Origin: Pelagovum pacificum
GTDB lineage: Bacteria; Pseudomonadota; Alphaproteobacteria; Rhodobacterales; Rhodobacteraceae
Direction: 5' to 3'
Length of the DNA stretch: 64,000 bases
Assembly (NCBI RefSeq): GCF_016134045.1
Contig: NZ_CP065915.1
Coordinates: 1,426,001-1,490,000, forward strand
The position numbers and the translations under genes were made by a program. The notes beneath the pieces were generated by a model, which saw only the letters and a program-made list of their open reading frames with translations, made no database searches and had not been told where the DNA came from. Below, one piece after another: positions 6,806 to 17,701 of this stretch. Each line of letters opens with the position of its first letter. Positions within the stretch are counted from its first letter, which is position 1.

Positions 6806-8095
6806 ATGATACACTCGATAAGCTCACGACAGGGGCCTCGCAGCCTCATCGCCGCGCTTGGCCTGACCACTGCGCTGACGGGGGCGGCCTTTGCCCAGGA
6901 CCTCAGCGGCGACCTCGTGATCCTGAACTGGCAGGGTGGCGTCGATGGTGAGATGTGGGACGAGCTTGAAGCCGCTTTCATGGAGCAGCATCCCGACGTC
7001 ACCATCAGCGAACTTGAGATCATCGCACAGGGTGACGCGCGCGGTGGCATCCGCTCCGCGCTGCTCGGCGGGGAAGTCGTCGACCTCATCATCAACACCT
7101 GGCCGGCGTTCCGCGAGGAGTTGGCGGTGTCGGGCATCATACGGCCGATGGACGAGGAATGGGAGGCCAACGGCTGGGACGACATGCTAGGCCAGTCCTG
7201 GAAAGACCTCGGCATGATCGACGGCGAGGTCTACGGCCTTACCTACACCTATGGCGACCGCTCCGCGATCTGGTACGACACCGAACATCTCGAGAAAGCC
7301 GGGATCGAGCCGCCGGAGACATGGGAGGAGTTCCTCGCCAGCTTCGACGCGCTGTCGGAGGCCGGCTATGCCGTTCCGGTCGGCATCCCCGGCAAGTACT
7401 GGGCCCACGCGGAGTGGTTCGAGTCGCTGCTCCTGCGGACTGGCGGGGTAGAGGCGGCCGCGCAGCTCGCCGCGCACGAGATCCCCTGGACCGACCCCGT
7501 CGTCCGAGAGGCGATGATGAAGTTCAAGGAGATGATCGACGCCGGCTGCTGCGGGGATGCGTCGCAGATGCTTGCCAATGACTGGGACGGCGTTGCGGAC
7601 CAGGTCTTCCAGGCCGATGCCATGAACTACCTGCTGATCGGCATGTGGATGAACGCCCGGGCCAAGAACGAGTACGGTCTGACCGAAGGCGAGGATTACT
7701 CGATCTTCCAGTTCCCGGCGCTCGGCATGGGGCACGACAACACCTCCACAGTCGACGCCAAGGAGCTCAACATCACGACCAACGGCGAGAACCCCGAGGC
7801 GGCGCAGGCCTTCCTCGACTTCATGCTGACGGAAGAGGCGACGACGATCCTTGCCGAATACGGCTACGCGTCGCCGAGCACCGCGGCGGATACCTCGCTG
7901 CTCGGCCCGGTCCAGCAGCAGGCCACGGCGGCTGTCAGCGAGTCCGAAGTGCAGTTCGTCCTTGGGGACCTTCTGCCGGGTGATCTCGTCGACGAGTACC
8001 GGGTGCAGCTGCAGCGCTTCCTGCAGGACCCGAGCGAGGAGAACATCGATCAGGTCCTCGCCGCGATCGAGGCCAAGGCCGCGAGCGCCTACTGA
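6806..8095 (+). CDS. Sugar ABC transporter, extracellular solute-binding protein (family 1)
   Basis: The 429-residue protein starts with a long signal peptide (cleavage near residue 30, AAFAQ). The fold is of the MalE/UgpB type: LVILNWQGGVDGEMWDELEA at the start of the mature protein, then GEVYGLTYTYGDRSAIWYD and TWEEFLASFDAL. These proteins bind oligosaccharides in the periplasm. The ATG at 6806 has GGGAGG seven to twelve bases upstream. It is the first gene of a seven-gene operon with two permeases, an ATPase, a LacI regulator and two glycoside hydrolases, so the ligand is probably a fucose-containing oligosaccharide. A CC pair in the middle (AGCCGD) is unusual. Confidence 0.92.
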   Translation: MIHSISSRQGPRSLIAALGLTTALTGAAFAQDLSGDLVILNWQGGVDGEMWDELEAAFMEQHPDVTISELEIIAQGDARGGIRSALLGGEVVDLIINTWPAFREELAVSGIIRPMDEEWEANGWDDMLGQSWKDLGMIDGEVYGLTYTYGDRSAIWYDTEHLEKAGIEPPETWEEFLASFDALSEAGYAVPVGIPGKYWAHAEWFESLLLRTGGVEAAAQLAAHEIPWTDPVVREAMMKFKEMIDAGCCGDASQMLANDWDGVADQVFQADAMNYLLIGMWMNARAKNEYGLTEGEDYSIFQFPALGMGHDNTSTVDAKELNITTNGENPEAAQAFLDFMLTEEATTILAEYGYASPSTAADTSLLGPVQQQATAAVSESEVQFVLGDLLPGDLVDEYRVQLQRFLQDPSEENIDQVLAAIEAKAASAY

Positions 8096-9057
8096 TGGGA
8101 CAGTCTGCCGCAAAATATGCGGCAGGCGCCGCTCTTTCCGGTCGCGACCGGGGGGAGCGCGGCATCGATCTCGCCGCGCACTCCCGGCCGCGCCTGAGAG
8201 ACGCTCCGGCCGCCTGGCTGCTCATCATTCCGGTTCTGCTGCTGTTCTCCGTTTCGGTGGTTTATCCGCTGTTCGAGACGTTGCGGTTGAGCCTGTTCGA
8301 CATCCGCGGTCTCGCGCCGCCGGAATACGTCGGCTTCGGCAACTACGTTCAGCTTTTTGCCGACCCGGCGTTCCGCAACACGATCTCCACCACCCTCATC
8401 TTCACGCTGGCGACAACCGCGATTTCGGTAGTCATCGGGTGGACACTCGCAATGCTGTGCTCGTTCGCCCCCCGCCAGACCCTGCCATTCCGCCTGATGG
8501 TCTTCGCGGCCTTCGGCGTCTCCGAGACGGTCAGCGGCTTCATGTGGATCGGCATCCTGCGTCCTGACGAGGCCGGCTTGCTCAACTCCGTCATCGGGAT
8601 CTTCTCGCCTGGCTTCTCTTACGCGTGGCTCGGAGACGAGACGACGGCGCTTGGCGCCCTGATCGTCGCCGCGACCTGGAGCGCGGTGGGCCTGCCGATG
8701 CTGCTGTGCTTCGCGTCGGTTCAGGCGATCCCGCGCAGCGTGCTCGAGGCGGCCTACATGGACGGTGCGAAACCCGTGTCGATCATGCGCCACATCATGA
8801 TGCCGCTGTCCCTGCCGGGCGTGCGCGTCGCGATCTTCATCAACCTGCTCGGGGCGCTGCGCGCCTTCGACATCATCTACATCCTGACGGGCGGCGGGCC
8901 GGTGCGCGCGACGGAGACGATCGGCTACTTCATGTACCGCGAGTCCATGACGCAGTTCAAACTGGGCTACGGCGCCGCCGCGACGGTGGTTCTGCTGATC
9001 GCCGTGCTCGTCATCTCTATTCCTGCCATCGCGCAGAGAACGGCAGGTGCGAAATGA
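8095..9057 (+). CDS. Sugar ABC transporter permease (MalF/UgpA type)
   Basis: A 320-residue inner-membrane protein with a cytoplasmic N-terminal tail of about 40 residues and six predicted membrane segments. The ATPase-contact EAA loop is EAAYMDGAKPVSIMRHIMMP, and the conserved DIIYILTGGGP motif follows. The start ATG shares its A with the TGA of the binding-protein gene (TGATG), so translation is coupled. With the next gene it forms the heterodimeric channel of a carbohydrate importer. Confidence 0.92.
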   Translation: MGQSAAKYAAGAALSGRDRGERGIDLAAHSRPRLRDAPAAWLLIIPVLLLFSVSVVYPLFETLRLSLFDIRGLAPPEYVGFGNYVQLFADPAFRNTISTTLIFTLATTAISVVIGWTLAMLCSFAPRQTLPFRLMVFAAFGVSETVSGFMWIGILRPDEAGLLNSVIGIFSPGFSYAWLGDETTALGALIVAATWSAVGLPMLLCFASVQAIPRSVLEAAYMDGAKPVSIMRHIMMPLSLPGVRVAIFINLLGALRAFDIIYILTGGGPVRATETIGYFMYRESMTQFKLGYGAAATVVLLIAVLVISIPAIAQRTAGAK

Positions 9058-9878
9058 TGATCGGTCGTTCCCCACGCTGGGCCGTCTACATCATGGCTGT
9101 CGTCGGCTTCATCTGGATCATTCCCATCATCGGGATCGTCGTGATGTCCATCCGCCCGATGAGCGAGACGATGCTCGGCTGGTGGCGGCTCGACGAGGTG
9201 TCCTTCACCCTGAGCGCGTGGAAACGGGTCTGGGGAGAGTACGAACTCGGCAACGCCTTCTGGTCGACCGCGCGGCTCGCCGGCATCTCGACGGTGCTGA
9301 CGATGCTCATGACACCGGCCGCCGCCTACGCGTTCCACTTCCTCAAGTTCCGCTTCCGGCGTCTGCTGCTGATCATCATCATCAACGCCTTCGTGCTGCC
9401 CCAGCAGGTCGTCATCATTCCGCTGTTCCGCCTGTGGCGCGATCTCGGAATGATCGACAACATCGCGGCGGTCGTCATTCCCTATGTCGGGATGAGTTTC
9501 GCTTGGTCCATCTTCTTGGTGAAGAACTTCCTCGAAGACTTTCCGAAGGAGCTTATCGAAGCCTCGCGTATCGACGGCTGCGGTCCGATCTCGACCTTCC
9601 GTCACGTGGTGCTGCCGAACGCGCTCAGCCCGATCTTCGCCGTCGGCATCCTGCAGTTCCTGTGGACCTGGAACGCGTTGCTGCTGCCGATGCTCTACCT
9701 GCGCAACGATCTGCCGCTGCCGGTCGTGCTGGCATCGGTCTCGGGCAGCTATGATCCGAACTGGGATCTCAAGGCCGTCGCCGCCATCATCACGACAAGC
9801 GTTCCGCTCGTCATCTTCATGATCTTCCAACGACAATTCGCCGCCGGCTCACAAGTGAACAGCGGCGGGAAGGAATAA
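9054..9878 (+). CDS. Sugar ABC transporter permease (MalG/UgpE type)
   Basis: A 274-residue permease with six membrane segments and an EAA loop EASRIDGCGPISTFRHVVLP; IIPLFRLWRDLGMIDNIAAV is typical of MalG relatives. The ATG at 9054 overlaps the stop of the first permease by ATGA. It pairs with that permease and is energised by the MalK-type ATPase encoded five kilobases downstream in the same operon. Confidence 0.92.
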   Translation: MMIGRSPRWAVYIMAVVGFIWIIPIIGIVVMSIRPMSETMLGWWRLDEVSFTLSAWKRVWGEYELGNAFWSTARLAGISTVLTMLMTPAAAYAFHFLKFRFRRLLLIIIINAFVLPQQVVIIPLFRLWRDLGMIDNIAAVVIPYVGMSFAWSIFLVKNFLEDFPKELIEASRIDGCGPISTFRHVVLPNALSPIFAVGILQFLWTWNALLLPMLYLRNDLPLPVVLASVSGSYDPNWDLKAVAAIITTSVPLVIFMIFQRQFAAGSQVNSGGKE

Positions 9879-9882
9879 AACG

Positions 9883-11916
9883 ATGCTCAAGAAAAATCGC
9901 AATCCGCTGCGCTATCGGCAGATTCACCTCGATTTTCACACCTCCGAACACATCCCCGGAATCGGCGCGGCCTTCGACCCTGAGGAGTTCGTTTCGACCC
10001 TGCAGGCGGCGCATGTCGACTCGATCACGTTGTTCGCCAAGTGCCACCACGGCTGGTCCTATTACCCGACCGAGGTTGGTGCACCCCACCCGCATCTCGA
10101 GCGCGAGGACCTGCTGGGCGACATGGTGACGGCGCTGAAGGCGGCGGACATCGAGTGTCCGATCTACATCACCGTCCAGTGGGACGAGCGCAATTCGCGG
10201 TTGCATCCAGAATGGCGGGTCTGCAGTGCAGGAGAGGACAATCCCTTCGCCCCCGGTCCGCTGGATGCGGCGTGGCACACGCTCTGCTTGAACCATGAGG
10301 CCTACCGCGCGGAGCTGCTCGAACATGCCCGCGAAGTGGTGCGTCGCTACGATCCGCCGGGCCTGTTCTTCGACATCATCCTCACGCCGAGCTGCGCCTG
10401 CGCGGCCTGCATGGAGCGGATGACCTCGATGGGCCGCGATCCGTCGAGCGCCGCTGACAGGCTCAGCAACGACGAAGAGGTCAACGAGATCTTCCGCAGC
10501 GATATGACCAAGGCCCTGCGCGAGGAGTTTCCCGACCTGCGGATTTTCTACAACTGCGGCCACATCCACAAACAGGGTGCCAAGCGCTTCGAGCCCTACA
10601 GCCACCTCGAACTCGAAAGTCTGCCGACAGGCGGCTGGGGCTACGACCACTTCCCCTCGAGCGCGCGCTACGCGGCGACGCTGGGGCTCGATTTCGTCGC
10701 CCACACGGGCAAGTTTCACACGACCTGGGGCGAATTCGGCGGCTTCAAGCATCCTGATGCGCTCGAGTTCGAATGTGCGCAGATGGTCGCGCTCGGCTCC
10801 AAGTGCCTTGTCGGGGACCAGCTCCACCCCAATGGCCGGATCAACGCCGATACATACCGCTCGATCGCGCCGGCCTACGCGCGCGTCGAGAAGCTGGAGC
10901 CCTATCTCGACGGCGCCCGCCAGATTTCGGAGATCGCGGTGCTCTCGGCGGAGCATTTCAGCCACGAGGACCGCCGCAATCATCCGAGCGACGACGGGGC
11001 GACGCAGATGCTGCAAGAGCTGAAGTACCCGTTCGACGTGGTGGATTCCGGCTCCGACCTGTCGCGCTACAAGCTGATCATCCTGCCTGACGACATCTCG
11101 CTCGACGAGGCGATGACGGGCAAGCTGCGCGACTTCCACAAGGCGGGGGGCAAGCTGCTCGCCTCGGACCGCTCCGGCCTTTCGGCTGACGGGACGCCGG
11201 TGCTGCCGCTCGGTCTGAAGACCGGCCCCGAACGTCATCCGTTCGACCCGAGCTACATCGTTCCCGCGAGCGGCGCTTTGCCGTCGTTGCCAGCCGGGGC
11301 GTCGGTGGTCTACGGCAGTGCCCGCAAGGTCGAGGCGGACGGGGCGGAGGTGCTCGCGACCGTGCACCGGCCCTATTTCAACCGCTCTTACGCGCACTTC
11401 TGCTCTCACCAGCATGCGCCGGACGACCCGGACGCCGCGCCGCTGGGGCCGGCGGCGACGATCCACGACGGGATCGGTTACGTGGCCTATCCGATCTTCG
11501 ATATCTACCGGCAGGTCGGGCAGCCGATCTACAAGTATCTCGTCGGTGAGATGATCTCGCGGCTGCTGCCGGACCCCGTGCTGACAACCGACCTGCCGTC
11601 GTCGGGCCGCGCTTCGATCTCGGTGCAGGAGGACCAGAACCGACATGTCCTGCACCTGCTCTACGGTCCGCCGCAGATCCGCGGCAAGTCCGTCGCGGGC
11701 CAGCGCGGGGAAACCCGCGTGATGGAGATGATCGAGGACATTCCCGCCATCGGTCCGGTCCGGGCCGAGGTCCGCCTGCCGAAAGCGCCGAAGCGCGCGT
11801 TCGATGCGATGACGGGCGAGGAGCTGGAGGTCACCTCCGCGGGCGAGGGGTGCTACGCCGTCACGATACCGCGCCTGCACATCCACAGTGCCATCGTTTT
11901 CGAGGAAAGCGTCTGA
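9883..11916 (+). CDS. GHL6/GH151-like glycoside hydrolase, candidate alpha-L-fucosidase
   Basis: A 677-residue protein with no signal peptide, hence cytoplasmic. The N-terminal part (about 10-400) is a TIM-barrel of the GHL6 type: RQIHLDFHTSEHIPGIGAAF, then SITLFAKCHHGWSYYPTEVG, an FFDIILTPSCACAACMERM stretch, and YNCGHIHKQG. The middle region resembles a beta-galactosidase trimerisation domain (LIILPDDISLDEAM). As I recall, GH151 enzymes with this architecture are alpha-L-fucosidases; substrate remains inferred. Co-transcription with a GH95 enzyme and a sugar importer supports fucoside breakdown inside the cell. A GGAAGGA lies just upstream of the ATG. Confidence 0.8.
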   Translation: MLKKNRNPLRYRQIHLDFHTSEHIPGIGAAFDPEEFVSTLQAAHVDSITLFAKCHHGWSYYPTEVGAPHPHLEREDLLGDMVTALKAADIECPIYITVQWDERNSRLHPEWRVCSAGEDNPFAPGPLDAAWHTLCLNHEAYRAELLEHAREVVRRYDPPGLFFDIILTPSCACAACMERMTSMGRDPSSAADRLSNDEEVNEIFRSDMTKALREEFPDLRIFYNCGHIHKQGAKRFEPYSHLELESLPTGGWGYDHFPSSARYAATLGLDFVAHTGKFHTTWGEFGGFKHPDALEFECAQMVALGSKCLVGDQLHPNGRINADTYRSIAPAYARVEKLEPYLDGARQISEIAVLSAEHFSHEDRRNHPSDDGATQMLQELKYPFDVVDSGSDLSRYKLIILPDDISLDEAMTGKLRDFHKAGGKLLASDRSGLSADGTPVLPLGLKTGPERHPFDPSYIVPASGALPSLPAGASVVYGSARKVEADGAEVLATVHRPYFNRSYAHFCSHQHAPDDPDAAPLGPAATIHDGIGYVAYPIFDIYRQVGQPIYKYLVGEMISRLLPDPVLTTDLPSSGRASISVQEDQNRHVLHLLYGPPQIRGKSVAGQRGETRVMEMIEDIPAIGPVRAEVRLPKAPKRAFDAMTGEELEVTSAGEGCYAVTIPRLHIHSAIVFEESV

Positions 11917-11955
11917 GGCGATGTGGACCGGTCATTCGGCAGAAAGGGCAGGGGC

Positions 11956-12981
11956 ATGAGCTCCGTTCGGCGCGAGCGTCAGCCCACGGTGATCGACGTC
12001 GCCGCCGAGGCCGGTGTCGCCGTCGGGACGGTGTCGCGCTTCCTGCGCGGCCAGCCGGTCCGCGATGGCAACCGGGAGCAGATCGAGCGCGCCATCGACC
12101 TGCTCGGCTACCGGCACAATGCGCTCGCCGCCTCGATGAAGACGGGCGAGCAGCGCATGATCGGTTTCCTGCTGCCGGGGCTGTCGGAATTCCACGCCGG
12201 GCTGCTCGGCGAGGTGAGCCAGCGGCTTCGCAGGTCGGACCGGGCCGTGCTGTCCTACCTGCATGATTTCGACCGGGGGTCGATCCTCGAGGGGATCGAC
12301 TTCTTCCGGAGCCACCGGGTCAACTCGATCGTGCTGGCCGGCGTGGAGCACGTCGCCGAGGACCTGCATCGCGCCCTGCGGTCGGGCGTCGACTTCGTGC
12401 TCTACGACAACGACGTGCCCGGGCTGCCGGCGGACCGGGCCTTCGTCGAGCATCGGAAAGCCAGCCGGGAGGCGGTCGAGTACCTGCTGCGCCTCGGGCA
12501 CCGTCGCATCGCCACCATACACGGGATGGAGCGTGACAGCGCGGGCCGGGAGCGGCTCGGTGGATACCGCGATGCCATGGCGGCGGCCGGGATATCTCCG
12601 GATCCCGAACTGATAGTGGACGGCGGCTGGAACGAGGTCGGTGGACGCGCAGCCATCGCCCGGCTCATGGCGCTGGAGACGCCGCCGACGGCGGTCTACT
12701 CGGCGAACTACAGCATGAGCTTTGGGGCGCTCGAATGGTGCCGCGACAACGGTGTGCGGCTCCCCGACGACCTGTCGTGGGTCAGCTTCGACGATGTGCC
12801 GGCCTTCTGCCTGCATTCGCCGAAGATCACGGCAGTCGACCAGCGGCGCGACAATATCGCGGTCGCCATCGACCGGCTTCTTGAAGGCCAGAGACTGAAG
12901 CCGGGCCCCGAGCACCGGCAGGAGGTGGCCGTGTCCTGCGATCTGGTGATCCGGGACTCGGTGAGGGCGATCACGCCCTGA
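11956..12981 (+). CDS. LacI-family transcriptional regulator
   Basis: A 341-residue repressor. The N-terminal helix-turn-helix (PTVIDVAAEAGVAVGTVSRF, residues 9-28) and hinge (RHNALAASMKTG) are typical; the rest is a periplasmic-binding-like effector domain. ATG 11956 is preferred over GTG 11923 because it places the helix-turn-helix at the usual distance from the N-terminus and has a purine-rich GGGCAGGGG just upstream. Encoded in the middle of the operon, it probably represses it through the AACGTT-type operator before the binding-protein gene, giving autoregulation; the inducer would be the imported sugar. Confidence 0.9.
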   Translation: MSSVRRERQPTVIDVAAEAGVAVGTVSRFLRGQPVRDGNREQIERAIDLLGYRHNALAASMKTGEQRMIGFLLPGLSEFHAGLLGEVSQRLRRSDRAVLSYLHDFDRGSILEGIDFFRSHRVNSIVLAGVEHVAEDLHRALRSGVDFVLYDNDVPGLPADRAFVEHRKASREAVEYLLRLGHRRIATIHGMERDSAGRERLGGYRDAMAAAGISPDPELIVDGGWNEVGGRAAIARLMALETPPTAVYSANYSMSFGALEWCRDNGVRLPDDLSWVSFDDVPAFCLHSPKITAVDQRRDNIAVAIDRLLEGQRLKPGPEHRQEVAVSCDLVIRDSVRAITP

Positions 12982-13006
12982 GAAGACACAGAGGAGGAGA
13001 TGGACC

Positions 13007-14080
<1,074 letters not shown>

Positions 14081-14103
14081 GAGCACTAAGAGGAAAGATC
14101 GTC

Positions 14104-16326
14104 ATGACCAGCAACCTGCTCCGCTTCGACCGGCCCGCCACCGAATGGACCGCCGCGATACCGCTCGGCAACGGGCGGCTCGGGGCGATGCACTTTGGGG
14201 GTCCGGCGCGGGACGAATACCAGCTCAACGAGGACACGCTCTGGTCGGGCGGCCCCTACATGCCGACCAATCCGAAGGCGCTCGACGCACTGCCGGAGGT
14301 TCGCAGGCTGATCTTCGACGGCGAGTACCGCGCGGCCGACGACCTGATCGCCGAGACGATGATGGCGATCCCGCTGAAACAGATGAGCTTCCAGCCCGCC
14401 GGCAACCTGTGGCTCGATTTCGGCGAGGCGGGGACGGAGGGCTACGAGCGGACGCTCGACATGGGGGATGCCGTATCGGTCGTCACCTGCTCGGGCGCGG
14501 GGACCACCTACCGGCGGGAGAGCTTCATCTCGCCCGTGGACCAGTGTCTCGCGATCCGGGTCTCGTCCGAGGGGCCTGCGCCCGTGTCCCTGCGCCTGTC
14601 CTTGACGAGCGATCAGCCCGGCACGGCGCGCGCGAAGGATGACGGCTCGATCCTGTTCGAGGGCACGAACACCGGCGCCGAAGGGATCGATGGACAGCTG
14701 CGCTTCGCGATGCGGGCGGAGGTGGCGTCCGGTTCCATCAGCGTCGATGGCACGACGCTGGTCGTCACCGATCCCGTTGCGGTGGTGATCCTGCTCGACA
14801 TCGCCACCAGCTTCGTCCGGTATGACGATGTCTCCGCAGACCCGCTCACGCGTCTCGACGACCGGCGCACGGCGCGCGAGGGCAGGGACTGGGCTGCGAT
14901 GCGCGCCGACCATGTCGCCGCGCATCGGGAGCTGTTCGACCGGTTCGAGATCGACTTCGGCGACAGCGCCCAATCGAACCTGCCCGTGCCGCAGCGGGTG
15001 GCCGACTACGCTTCGAAGCACGATCCCGCCCTCGCCGCGCAGTACGTCCAGTTCGGACGCTACCTCATGATCTGCTCCTCCCGGCCCGGCACGCAGCCTG
15101 CGACGCTCCAAGGCATCTGGAACAAGGAGACGGATCCGCCGTGGGGCAGCAAGTACACGACGAATATCAACCTCGAGATGAACTACTGGCTTCCCGACCT
15201 CGTCGGCCTGCCAGAGTCCGTCGACCCGGTGATCGCACTGGTCGAGGACCTGGCCGAGACCGGCGCCACGATGGCGAAAGCCCACTACGGAGCATCGGGC
15301 TGGGTACTGCACCACAACACCGACATCTGGCGGGCCACCGGTCCGGTCGACGGTCCCCGGTGGGGGCAGTGGCCGATCGGGGGGGCGTGGCTCTGCGCGC
15401 AACTCTGGGATCACGCCTGCTTCGCCGGCTACCCTGACGCGCTCGTGTCCCGGCTGTACCCGCTGATGAAGGGCTGCGCGGAGTTCATGCTCGATTTCCT
15501 CGTCGAAGATCCGGTCAGCGGCGAGCTCGTCACGTCCCCCTCGAACTCGCCCGAGAACGAGCATGCTCACGACACGACCATCTGTGCCGGTCCCGCGATG
15601 GACAACCAGGTGCTGCGCGACCTGTTCGACGGTGTGGCAGACGCCGCCGTCCGTCTCGGGCAGGATGCGGCGTTCGCCGCGCGGGTCCGCGCCGCGCGCA
15701 CACGTCTGCCCGGAGACCGGATCGGATCGGCCGGTCAACTGATGGAATGGCGCGAGGACTGGGACATGCAGGCGCCCGAGCGGCACCACCGCCATGTCAG
15801 TCACCTCTACGGGCTCTACCCGAGCCGCCAGATCAATGTCGACGGGACACCCGACCTCGCGGCGGCAGCGCGGCGCTCGCTCGAGATCCGGGGCGACGAC
15901 GCGACCGGTTGGGGCATCGGCTGGCGCATCAATCTCTGGGCCCGGCTGCGGGACGGAAAACACGCGCACGACGTGCTGACGCTGCTGCTGTCGCCGGAGC
16001 GAACCTACGACAACCTTTTCGACGCCCATCCGCCCTTCCAGATCGACGGCAACTTCGGCGGTGCAGCCGGCATCATCGAGATGCTGGTGCAATCCCGCCC
16101 CGGCCACCTTGTCCTGCTGCCCGCGTTGCCCGCGCAATGGCCCGAGGGCCGTGTCCGTGGCCTCGGCGCGCGCGGTGGCCTGACGATCGACATGGACTGG
16201 TCGCAAGGCCGCGTCACCAAGTGCCGGATCGCCGGACCCGAGGGCGCACGGCTCGTGGTCGAGGAACGCAACGACCGGCGCGAGCTGGTCCTCAGCCCGC
16301 AAGGCGTAGAACTGGAGATGGTCTGA
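14104..16326 (+). CDS. Glycoside hydrolase family 95 (alpha-L-fucosidase or alpha-L-galactosidase)
   Basis: A 740-residue enzyme with no signal peptide. The N-terminal beta-sandwich begins with AIPLGNGRLGAMHFGG and YQLNEDTLWSGGPY, and the (alpha/alpha)6 barrel carries LQGIWNKETDPPWGSKYTTN followed by INLEMNYW. By analogy with characterised GH95 enzymes, the two asparagines of NIN hold the nucleophilic water, the glutamate in NSPENEH is the general acid candidate, and the aspartate in FQIDGNFG the base. The family is inverting and acts on Fuc-alpha-1,2-Gal or L-Gal linkages. Last gene of the importer operon, so its substrate is probably an imported oligosaccharide. Confidence 0.93.
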   Translation: MTSNLLRFDRPATEWTAAIPLGNGRLGAMHFGGPARDEYQLNEDTLWSGGPYMPTNPKALDALPEVRRLIFDGEYRAADDLIAETMMAIPLKQMSFQPAGNLWLDFGEAGTEGYERTLDMGDAVSVVTCSGAGTTYRRESFISPVDQCLAIRVSSEGPAPVSLRLSLTSDQPGTARAKDDGSILFEGTNTGAEGIDGQLRFAMRAEVASGSISVDGTTLVVTDPVAVVILLDIATSFVRYDDVSADPLTRLDDRRTAREGRDWAAMRADHVAAHRELFDRFEIDFGDSAQSNLPVPQRVADYASKHDPALAAQYVQFGRYLMICSSRPGTQPATLQGIWNKETDPPWGSKYTTNINLEMNYWLPDLVGLPESVDPVIALVEDLAETGATMAKAHYGASGWVLHHNTDIWRATGPVDGPRWGQWPIGGAWLCAQLWDHACFAGYPDALVSRLYPLMKGCAEFMLDFLVEDPVSGELVTSPSNSPENEHAHDTTICAGPAMDNQVLRDLFDGVADAAVRLGQDAAFAARVRAARTRLPGDRIGSAGQLMEWREDWDMQAPERHHRHVSHLYGLYPSRQINVDGTPDLAAAARRSLEIRGDDATGWGIGWRINLWARLRDGKHAHDVLTLLLSPERTYDNLFDAHPPFQIDGNFGGAAGIIEMLVQSRPGHLVLLPALPAQWPEGRVRGLGARGGLTIDMDWSQGRVTKCRIAGPEGARLVVEERNDRRELVLSPQGVELEMV

Positions 16327-16353
16327 GCCGGTCTGGATGCGGCGTTGACGGCG

Positions 16354-16491
16354 TCAGCCACGCCAGAGCTGCGCCTCTGCTTCGGGCAACTCGGAACCGT
16401 TGTTGCATTTCACCCGGGTTACGGCTTTGCCGTCTTCGAGCAGAGTGACCGCAAGGACCTCGCCATCCGGGATCGGCCCGGTCTCATCCAC
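16354..16491 (-). CDS. Small 45-residue protein overlapping the end of yihY
   Basis: Starting at GTG 16491, a 46-codon frame (MDETGPIPDGEVLAVTLLED, GKAVTRVKCNNGSELPEAEA, then QLWRG and stop) has a balanced, acidic, protein-like composition, unlike the arginine-rich shadow frames around it. The GTG overlaps the stop of the upstream membrane-protein gene by eight bases (GTGGATGA), and a GAAGGA lies about 12 bases upstream. It could be a translationally coupled small protein or the tail of an older gene. No family recognised. Confidence 0.4.
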   Translation of the reverse strand: MDETGPIPDGEVLAVTLLEDGKAVTRVKCNNGSELPEAEAQLWRG

Positions 16492-17446
16492 GTACCGATC
16501 GTTTTTCCTTCTTCGGTCGTAGCGACTGTGCGAGCCGGCGGATCCTGATGGCGCGGTTCAGCTCGCCGCCGAAGATGAGAAGCAGCGCACCGAGATACAT
16601 GAAGTACAGCGCCGCGATGATCCCGGCGAGGCCGGCGTAGTAGCTGGCGTAGGCGGCGAAGCTCGACAGGTAGACGGAGAAGGCCGCCGTCAGGGCGATC
16701 CAGGTCACCACGGTGAAGACGACGCCGGGCCAGATGCTGGAGAAGCGCGTGCGGCGGGCGGGCAGGGCGACATGCGCCGCGAACAGGGATGCCAGCAGGA
16801 TAAGCGCGGCGGCCGGATAGCGGATCAGGCTCATCGTGACCGAGGCGGGATCGAACCCCGGCATCAGCTGGTGCAGCCACGATCCGGCCCTCGGTGCCAA
16901 GACGAGGAGGTAGCCGACCACGACGAACACGAGGCCCGCCATCACGACCACGCCCGCCTGCAGCGCGTAGATCAGGAGGCCCGACCGTTTCTCCTGAATA
17001 CCGTAGGCCCGGTTCAGGCTGACCCGGACGCCGTCGACTCCGCCCACCGCGAACCAGATCGTCAGCAGGATACCGGCGCTCAGGACGCCGCCGCGCTGCA
17101 CTGTCATCACCATTTCGACTTCCGAGACCATGGGCTCGACGATCGCCGAGGGGACGATGGCGATCAGGAAGTCGGTCAGGTCATCCGCCATCGAGCGGTC
17201 GCCGATGAAGGCGGTCAGCGAACTGGTGAAGATCAGGAACGGGAAGATCGCCAGAAGCATCCGAAAGGCGACGTTGCCGGCCAAGCCGAAGGCGTCGTCG
17301 CTCCAGAGGCGCAGCACCGCTTCATGCACGACCGCCACTGGCACGCGCCAGCCGGTGCCCGTCAGCAGGACTTCGGGGCGCGCGCTGACGACGCCGTGGG
17401 TCAGGACGGCATCTCGGACGGTCTGTTGATCGCGTTTGGCACTCAT
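16484..17446 (-). CDS. YihY/BrkB-family inner-membrane protein
   Basis: A 320-residue membrane protein. A hydrophilic N-terminus of about 50 residues is followed by six hydrophobic segments including AFRMLLAIFPFLIFTSSLTA and IIAALYFMYLGALLLIFGGE, then a basic tail. Gly/Ala-rich segments with the AxxxxxxFLF and YxGxxxxxxxLxFMY-like pattern are characteristic of the YihY/virulence factor BrkB family (formerly annotated as RNase BN, now considered unsupported). Function is unknown; it is a predicted transporter or permease-like protein. ATG 17446 was chosen because the longer upstream frame has low-complexity noise composition. Confidence 0.85.
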   Translation of the reverse strand: MSAKRDQQTVRDAVLTHGVVSARPEVLLTGTGWRVPVAVVHEAVLRLWSDDAFGLAGNVAFRMLLAIFPFLIFTSSLTAFIGDRSMADDLTDFLIAIVPSAIVEPMVSEVEMVMTVQRGGVLSAGILLTIWFAVGGVDGVRVSLNRAYGIQEKRSGLLIYALQAGVVVMAGLVFVVVGYLLVLAPRAGSWLHQLMPGFDPASVTMSLIRYPAAALILLASLFAAHVALPARRTRFSSIWPGVVFTVVTWIALTAAFSVYLSSFAAYASYYAGLAGIIAALYFMYLGALLLIFGGELNRAIRIRRLAQSLRPKKEKRSVRG

Positions 17447-17701
17447 CGACGGGCTCTCGGGATATTCAACGGAGCGACAGGTAGAGGAGTTCTCGCACAT
17501 TCCCAACGGTTCGGCCCGATTGCCGGACATCGCGGCCCTCTGGCCACGACCGGCGCTCGCCTCGATCATGATTGCAAGCGCCGGTGCGGGAATTTCGACC
17601 ATTCCCACGGGCCGCACGGAACGCCGGGCAGGGACAGGGGTTAGCTCTGACAGACAGCGGCGACCCTGCTGCAGAAATGCCCTTCCCGACCGGAGACGCC
17701 A

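Noticed and set aside
9817..11886. 689-codon minus-strand ORF
   Set aside because: Antisense of the GHL6/GH151-like gene, no motif.
14086..16302. 738-codon minus-strand ORF
   Set aside because: Antisense of the GH95 gene, no motif.
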